From NCBI GenBank assembly GCA_003342895.1, contig PTFA01000400.1, positions 494,619-558,618 of the forward strand: DNA of 64,000 nt, written 5' to 3'. The notes under the pieces are model-generated. The model was not told where the DNA came from and did not search any database. It worked only from the letters and a program-made list of their open reading frames with translations. Positions 58,304-64,000 of the stretch are shown here, in pieces. Source of the stretch: Casuarius casuarius. Taxonomy: Eukaryota > Chordata > Aves > Casuariiformes > Casuariidae. The translations under genes and the position numbers were made by a program. Each line of letters starts with the position of its first letter. The first letter of the stretch is position 1.

Positions 58304-61300
58304 GCTCGCTCTGCAGCCCTCTGAGGTGGAGGAATCGGGTTTTGCTGCACACGGCAGTTCTAGCAGCACGTATTGCTGTTGAGGCTGAGGTGGAGTTTTA
58401 ACCTCCCGAGGATGTTTGTGGGGCTGGTTTTCCCTGTGTACAACATCCACATAAAGATGATGGTTCTGAAAGAAACCTCAGGTAAGGTTGGTTCAGTCTT
58501 TTTTGAGTTCTGATTACTGAAATGTGAAAATAATGGGTTTGGTTTTCGAAATAAGAACATTTCCAAAGAAGCTGTCTCCCTTGCTGCTTGTGCAGAGCTG
58601 GAACGATCCGTGAAGCTCCGGTTAAAATGCTGGCTTGGAGCATGCGATGGACTGTCCAGGAGCACAGAGGGATCTTCCAGCCCTTATCCTGTGATCAGAC
58701 CGCATGGGGCAAACCCCTGTGCCCAGGGAATGCTTCGCAAGATCAAGACCTTGTTTGTAGTAGATGGAAATCTCAAATTGTCTTCCTCAAAAAGGATAAG
58801 GACCCCGGAGGTATGTGCTTTGACTCACTTTATTAGGAGTGGTCTGGTGGTTTCTTTCATTAAAGACCGCGATCAGAAGCCGGGCTTCTGTTTGCTGGGG
58901 CGGTGGAAGCATTTGCCTGGAGGCCTTTGTCCTTGCACCTCCAGTACGAAATGGGCTGCAACTTCTCAGCCCGGCTCCTAAGAAAGAGGGAACTTCTTCC
59001 TCTCCTCTTGGCTGCATCTGGAGAGTCACATGAGGGAGAAAGCCCTCTGGAAGCACTGGGAAGCCACAAAGTATAATTTATTCCCAGTGCCTCAGCTGAT
59101 GGCAAAATAGCCTTTTAAAACCACCACCCTATTCACTCCTCCAACCTGCTCCCAGCAGGCAGTCTCGGAGCCTCCTGCTTCCTCACGCTCTCCCCGGCGA
59201 GCGCACGGGACAGCCGAGGAGCACGGTGGTGGCATCGCTCCCATCACCTGGAAAACAGCATCGCGGAGGAGAGGGCAGCTTGGAAGGAAAGGCAATCCCG
59301 GCGTCACCTCTGGGCTGTTATGGCTGGGCCGGGGCCAGCCTGAGCCGTCCGTGCTCTCGGCCTGTGCGCAGGACCCCAGCGCTCGCTGTGTGGCTTTTGT
59401 TGCAGAGGGATCTTTGTTCAATATGTTTTACTTGGGGTTTTGTGTCCAAAATTAAATCTGACTCCAGCAGCTTCTTGTTTGATTTTGTGGAGTGGCTCGA
59501 AAGTTGAGCTGTCTGGGGCTTGCGGCGTGTTGGCACTGTTTATTTTCTGATGGAAGTTTTTGTGATTCCAGTGGATGGAGATGATTGGAAAAGCTTGCAC
59601 AAAACATCTCAACCCTTTCACAACTCACTGGGCAGCTGAACGGCTCTTTGCTGCTGCCACCAGTGAATTGCAGCCGCTGTGGGAGACACATGCGCAGACC
59701 CGTTTCTGATGGAGAAAATCTCATAATTATACTCAGCTGCCAAGGAAGAGCATCAGCTTAAGCGATAAGAGGCAGGAGCGAGCTCGGAGTGCAGCCCCCG
59801 CCAGGGCTGCCCGAGGAGTCGGGAGGGACCGCAGGGAAGGAGCAGGACAGGACAGCCCGGACCACGGTGCACCAGGCTGCCTCTGGCACGTGGGGCGAGA
59901 GACTTCAGACTCTGTCCTGCCCCAGGCTCTCGGCCCCCTCCTCTGCCTCCCACCGTGCAAGCAGGTGCCGTCGTGGTGGGAACCCTGCTCCAGCATCTGC
60001 CGGTTTGCCCTGGGCCTGATGTCCCACCGGTCCGCACTGCTCCTCCGGGCCGGTTCCAGGGACGTGGAGCAGACAGGACCCGCTCGGTGCTGAGCCCTGT
60101 GGAGGGGCGGGAGGGCCAGGTTTGGGGACAGCAGGACGTCAGCGCCTGTCTCCCAGCTCTGAATTTTTCCTGACTTCCCTGATTTTTTTTGCAGAGCTTC
60201 TAAGAAGATTAAAGACAGATGGTCTGAGAGGCTCCCTCACCGACACCCATGCTCCAGGCCGAGGGCGAAGGCCAAAAGGAAAAGGCCAAGGGCTGTGGGG
60301 AAGGGGGGGTTATTCCCATCTGAGTTGCCAAGGGATGGAGTCTCCCGAGCCTCTGCTGTTTGGCGGTGCCTCCCCACCTCGCTGACGGGAGCTCTCAGAC
60401 CTGGGCTGTCGTTTCCTTCCTCCGGAGCTGCCTCGCCCGTAGGGAGGCTCCTGGGGAAGCGAGGGTGGGATGGCAGGGAGAAGCCTCCTCGTGCCTCCCA
60501 AATGCATGCCCCAAAGCGCCGCTCTCGCTGGCCGTGCCGCGTGCACCCTGCGTCGCAGCCCCTCCGCCAGCCCCGTGGAGGCAGGTGCCGCTGGGCTTTG
60601 CTAGAGCGGCTGTGGGACCGCACTGCGCACGTCCTACACGCGTCTNGTTCTTGGGGATTTCACACACAGCCTCCTCTCTCCTGGTTCAGGCCGAGAGCAG
60701 CACAAGAGGGAAGAATTCACCTAACCCGGCCCTGCCTGTGCCAGAAGCAACTGCAGCTCCACGCTTATGAAGCCACTTAAATTTCGGCACCATGTCCTGC
60801 TTCTCCGTGGCTTCACCTCCGGGTTTTCCCACCGCTGCTCCCTCTGGGTGGGTGACGGGAGCTCCTGCTGAGGGACCTCACCGCTGTGCTTGGTTTTAAG
60901 GCCACTGGCTGATCCACACTGGTAGCCAGAGCCCTGAGCGGGGAAGGGGCTTTTGGTGTGGCTGGAGGGGGGCGAGGGATGCTGTCCCGCCGGGAGCCGT
61001 GCCGTGTGAGAGCTGCAGAGCCTGGCAGGAGGCGAAATCGGAACTGCAGGACACCAACCCGCCTTCGGGCAGAAGGTCCGGACAGACGGGAAGAGACCTC
61101 CTAAATGAGGATGCATCTCTCTACGGTGCTTTCCCTGAACGCTAGGTATTGGGCTCTCTGTGCAGTGGGTTTCTTCCTGCAGCAGCGTGTCTGAAAATAC
61201 TCGCCTGCTCCAATGTCCTCTGCGTTTCACTGAAAGCTCCGAAAACTGAGCAGTTTGTTGCAAAGGGTTTCCTTTTTTTTTTTTTTCCTGCCTTATAAAG

Positions 61301-61939
61301 CCCATTATACTGGGGGCAGGGCACCTGTCACTTCAGCCGAAGGAGCGGAGGTGGTGGGGACGGTCCAGGGGTTTTCAGTGCCTTACAGTAAATTCCAGCT
61401 CTGGTTCCAGCAGAGTTGACTCTTCCCTCACCATTTTGAAATAGCTCGTGCCAGCAATAGCTGAGCTTCTCAGCACTAACGTTGGGTTTGAACCGTGAGG
61501 CAAAGGGGCAGCTTGTGTTTAGAAGGAGACAATAATTGCAAGTCAGATTTGCTTGTTCAATACTCTATTGACAGATTTGCCTTGGCAACCTGGAACAGGG
61601 TTGCATTGTGTGCATCTTACCTCATGGCATCCTATTGATTGCTTTTTTTTTTTTTTCCCCCTCCCAAGCATACCTACTCATCCTTTTCTTGTCTCTCTCC
61701 AGCATGGTGTTGACCTCAGCAAAGGCTATATTGCAGTCTGGTTTTCAGGCTGGCCACAGCAGATGCAAGCCAGGCCTGACAAAAGCCGAAGGGCACATCC
61801 GCGCGCCCGGCCGGCCGAGGCCGAAGGCTCCCAGGTGGGAATGAATGGGCCCGGCCCCCTCCCCCTGCCGCCAAGGCCACAGCCACGCAAGGGAGTTGCA
61901 AAGTCCATGCCTGGCTGCCGAGGAGAGCGGCCTTGGAGG

Positions 61940-62190
61940 AAACACGGTAACTATTTATGAATTAACTTCCTGTTATCATTTAGTTCTTAACCCGGTGTCT
62001 TTCTGGCCTGCGTGGCTTCCAGAAGACAGTGCTGGCCCTCCTGGGGCAGCCGGGGAGAAGAGCTGAACACCCCGACCGCAGCCTCGTAGTCTTCTTGGTG
62101 GGATTAGAGGATTACAGTTGAGAAAAGAATTGCTGGTTTGAATTGCTAATAATGATACAGACTAATGAGCACCATCAGAAACGATGGCAT
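61940..62190. promoter_or_regulatory. AT-rich island with TAAT/GGATTA words
   Basis: A drop in GC with TTTATGAATTAA, GGATTAGAGGATTACAG, TTGCTAATAATGAT and CTAATGAGC in 250 bases. These resemble sites for homeodomain factors, the two GGATTA words for OTX/PITX-class. No open frame or repeat family seen. Candidate conserved non-coding element only. Confidence 0.25.
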
Positions 62191-63432
62191 GTGTAATCAG
62201 TGCTGCTTGATAGCAAACATGCAGCAGGTCTGCGGGAGCTGCTGGTGCACGAGGAGAGGGGAAGCAGCATCTTGTACTTTGGAGAGGCAAAACTGAACCC
62301 CAAGCGAGGCACTGCCATGGAGCTGGCTCTGTCTCCAGGGTAAGAAGTTTATAAATAATGATGAAAAGAATAAACCTAGACAGACATCAGCTCTGGGTGG
62401 TAGGAGGGAACATGGCCAGCAAGTATTTGAGGAAAATTGCCTTGGTATGCTTCCTGGCACCTGCGGGAAACCCATCTGTCCCAGGCTGTTAGAGTTTGTC
62501 TTACAGCTGCACCCGGGCAGTCCCCCAAGTCGGGATCAGGCCTCGCAGCGCCGCGTCCCGCGCAAGCGCCCGGCGAGAGGCGGCCCGAGCCCCGGCAGCT
62601 CGGTGCACCCGCCGGCTCCTCGCGCCCTCCGCCTGCGACCGGGCTCCTGCCTGCTCCAGGGAGCGATGTCCGCGTTGGCTGGGCTCGACAGAGAAAGACA
62701 GATCTGAACAGCCTTTTGCACAGGTGTGTGGCAGAGGAAAAAGATGTCTGCAGAATGCTACCTGCACCCCGTACCGGCTTTAGAAACAGGCTCGTAACAA
62801 ACAAAATGTGTGGTATTGAGCAACTGTTACCTGAGGCTTTAAAAGGCAGCAGTTGGCTCTCATTTCTTGTGGTTGGAAACCCTTTTTCTTTTCCCATCTT
62901 TGTGATGTGCCCTGGCCAGCCAAGAAGAGGCAGCAGTTGCAAACGTGTGCCTCATTTCTTTATTTGGGATATTTTATGTGGTTCAAATAAGGTGTCCTCT
63001 TTAGAATTGACAAAGGGAAAGATGCATCAGTTCGTGAACTGCTTGCTATCCGAGCAAGGCAAGGGATAGAAAATCACCACCATTACCATCATTACTGTGA
63101 ATCATGTGCAATCAGCCCGGTAACAGAAAGCAGATGAACATCCTGCAGAAATCGACAGGATGGGAGCTGGTGCTGAGCCGCTGGAGCCACGAACCCGGGA
63201 AGGATCAAAATGCTTTTAATACTGCTTTTCAGGGTTGTTTTCACCTTATTTTTTTATATTATATTTCACCAGCGGTCTCCCATACTCCTCCTGAGACAGG
63301 TTCTAGGGAAATACAAAGGACGCCTGGCCAAGTTAAAAAATGCGTGCAGCCCGCCCGCCTTATCTCCTCTTCTTGGCTGTGTCCTAGGCAATGCCGAGCT
63401 TTCCCCGTGGCGCCCCGGCAGACGCGGGGCCT

Positions 63433-63515
63433 GGCTCGGGCAGGGCTCGGGCAGGGCTCGGGCAGGGCTCGGGCAGGGCTCGGGCTCGGGCAGGGCTCGG
63501 CTCGGCCCGGCTCGG
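63433..63515. repeat. 11-base GC-rich minisatellite
   Basis: Four perfect units of GGCTCGGGCAG at 63433-63476, then degenerate copies and GGCTC words to about 63515. Because 11 is not a multiple of 3, the array stays open in all frames and creates misleading Ala/Gly/Arg-rich reading frames on both strands. Confidence 0.93.
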
Positions 63516-63649
63516 TGCGGCAGCCCGGGCTCGGGCGCGTTTCGCAGCTCGCCCGCACTGGAGGGGGCTGCACCGAATCGCGCTCGTCCCTGGGCATTTA
63601 GTTTTATTGCCAGCATTAGTGGTTTGTGCTCGGCTTGTCTCCTCTGGCA

Positions 63650-63900
63650 ACAGGAGAAGCTTGAAATGTCAAAGGGGAGGGTTAACAAACTCCGCTGGCA
63701 TAAATTTCAATGAATATATGTTTCTCAGGAAAACCGCTAAGTTAAAATTTTTTTTAAAAAAAATCTTCCTGTCTGTGCTTGCTTTCGGCTGCCGTTCACA
63801 ATGGATAATAATTCTTACATTAAGCCCCCTCGGCCCTCCAGGGAAATCAAAATTGTAATATCAGTTTGCTTTTTATTGGCTCGGCTCGGCGATCTCGGCG
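63650..63900. promoter_or_regulatory. AT-rich block leading into a CpG-rich right edge
   Basis: Contains ATAAATTTCAATGAATATATG, AATGGATAATAATTC and, at 63866-63885, TTTTTATTGGCTCGG (reverse CCAAT box), followed by CpG-rich DNA to the window end. It may be the distal flank of the next gene's promoter, expected to be CBX4 by mammalian synteny (inference). Confidence 0.25.
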
Positions 63901-64000
63901 GCTGCGTCTTTGTTATGGTCTGCGACGCGGTGACATTCAGCGGTGCCTCCCCGGTGCCCTCGCGGCGCCGGGCCCGCTCGGGGCCCCCGAAGGGGCGGGC

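Larger units (their letters stand above)
36991..64000. other. GC-rich intergenic region downstream of TBC1D16
   Basis: I read all open frames on both strands and recognise no protein. Open frames are numerous because CpG-rich DNA lacks stops, but they overlap on both strands and carry no domain. By mammalian gene order the next gene is CBX4, same strand as TBC1D16; its chromodomain exon is not in the window. Contents: CpG-rich blocks (about 38.8-39.0, 41.0-41.25, 43.1-43.2, 44.0-44.2, 50.2-51.4, 55.9-57.1 and 58.1-58.3 kb), short AT-rich islands, minisatellites and one CR1 fragment. Unannotated non-coding RNAs are possible but not shown. Confidence 0.7.

Noticed and set aside
61269..61287. 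Poly-T tract, considered as the tail of an antisense retroposed gene or SINE
   Set aside because: No adjacent SINE-like body, target-site duplication or recognisable coding remnant could be seen.
1..64000. Search for CRISPR arrays, toxin-antitoxin or other prokaryotic defence systems, and endogenous virus genes
   Set aside because: The DNA is vertebrate nuclear sequence. The direct repeats found are GC-rich micro- and minisatellites without spacer structure, and no viral polymerase, capsid or envelope similarity was recognised.

Overview
The window reads as nuclear DNA of a bird, or at least a sauropsid. It holds intron-split vertebrate genes with GT-AG junctions, CpG islands, and old CR1 LINE fragments as the only recognisable interspersed repeats. 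Two genes are identified by protein similarity recalled from memory: CCDC40 (minus strand, 5' part only) and TBC1D16 (plus strand, complete coding sequence). They lie head to head, as on human 17q25.3. The introns are compact and the right half is GC-rich, which suits an avian microchromosome; the species cannot be named.

Layout. From 1 to 2931 lie five coding exons of CCDC40, an axonemal coiled-coil protein; the rest of that gene runs off the left edge. From about 3280 to 4700 is a CpG island interrupted by a 710-base gap (3555-4264), the probable shared bidirectional promoter. From about 4700 to 11560 is the 5'-UTR intron of TBC1D16, which contains an antisense CR1 copy (about 7441-8640). 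TBC1D16 has eleven coding exons between 11619 and 36414 (788 codons plus stop, all phases consistent). It encodes a Rab GTPase-activating protein, and both catalytic fingers of its TBC domain are visible. Its 14-kb second coding-region intron (13467-27473) holds two GC-rich islands and several AT-rich, enhancer-like stretches. A poly(A) signal lies at 36965.

From about 36990 to 64000 I find no protein-coding gene. The DNA is GC- and CpG-rich, with short minisatellites (51.3-51.6 kb, 57.2 kb, 63.4 kb), small AT-rich islands with palindromic factor-site arrays (42.1, 44.9, 57.8, 62.1, 63.7 kb), one old CR1 piece near 50.4 kb, and about forty isolated single N bases. In mammals the next genes on this side are the Polycomb genes CBX4, CBX8 and CBX2, so this is probably the intergenic regulatory DNA between TBC1D16 and CBX4.

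The two genes share a promoter region but no pathway: CCDC40 builds motile cilia and TBC1D16 controls Rab4-type endosomal recycling. I found no prokaryotic-type system, no virus and no clearly undescribed gene system. The most unusual items are the nested inverted AAGTG-core array at 57.8 kb, the intronic CpG islands of TBC1D16, a NAGNAG acceptor at exon 5, and the cluster of single Ns.
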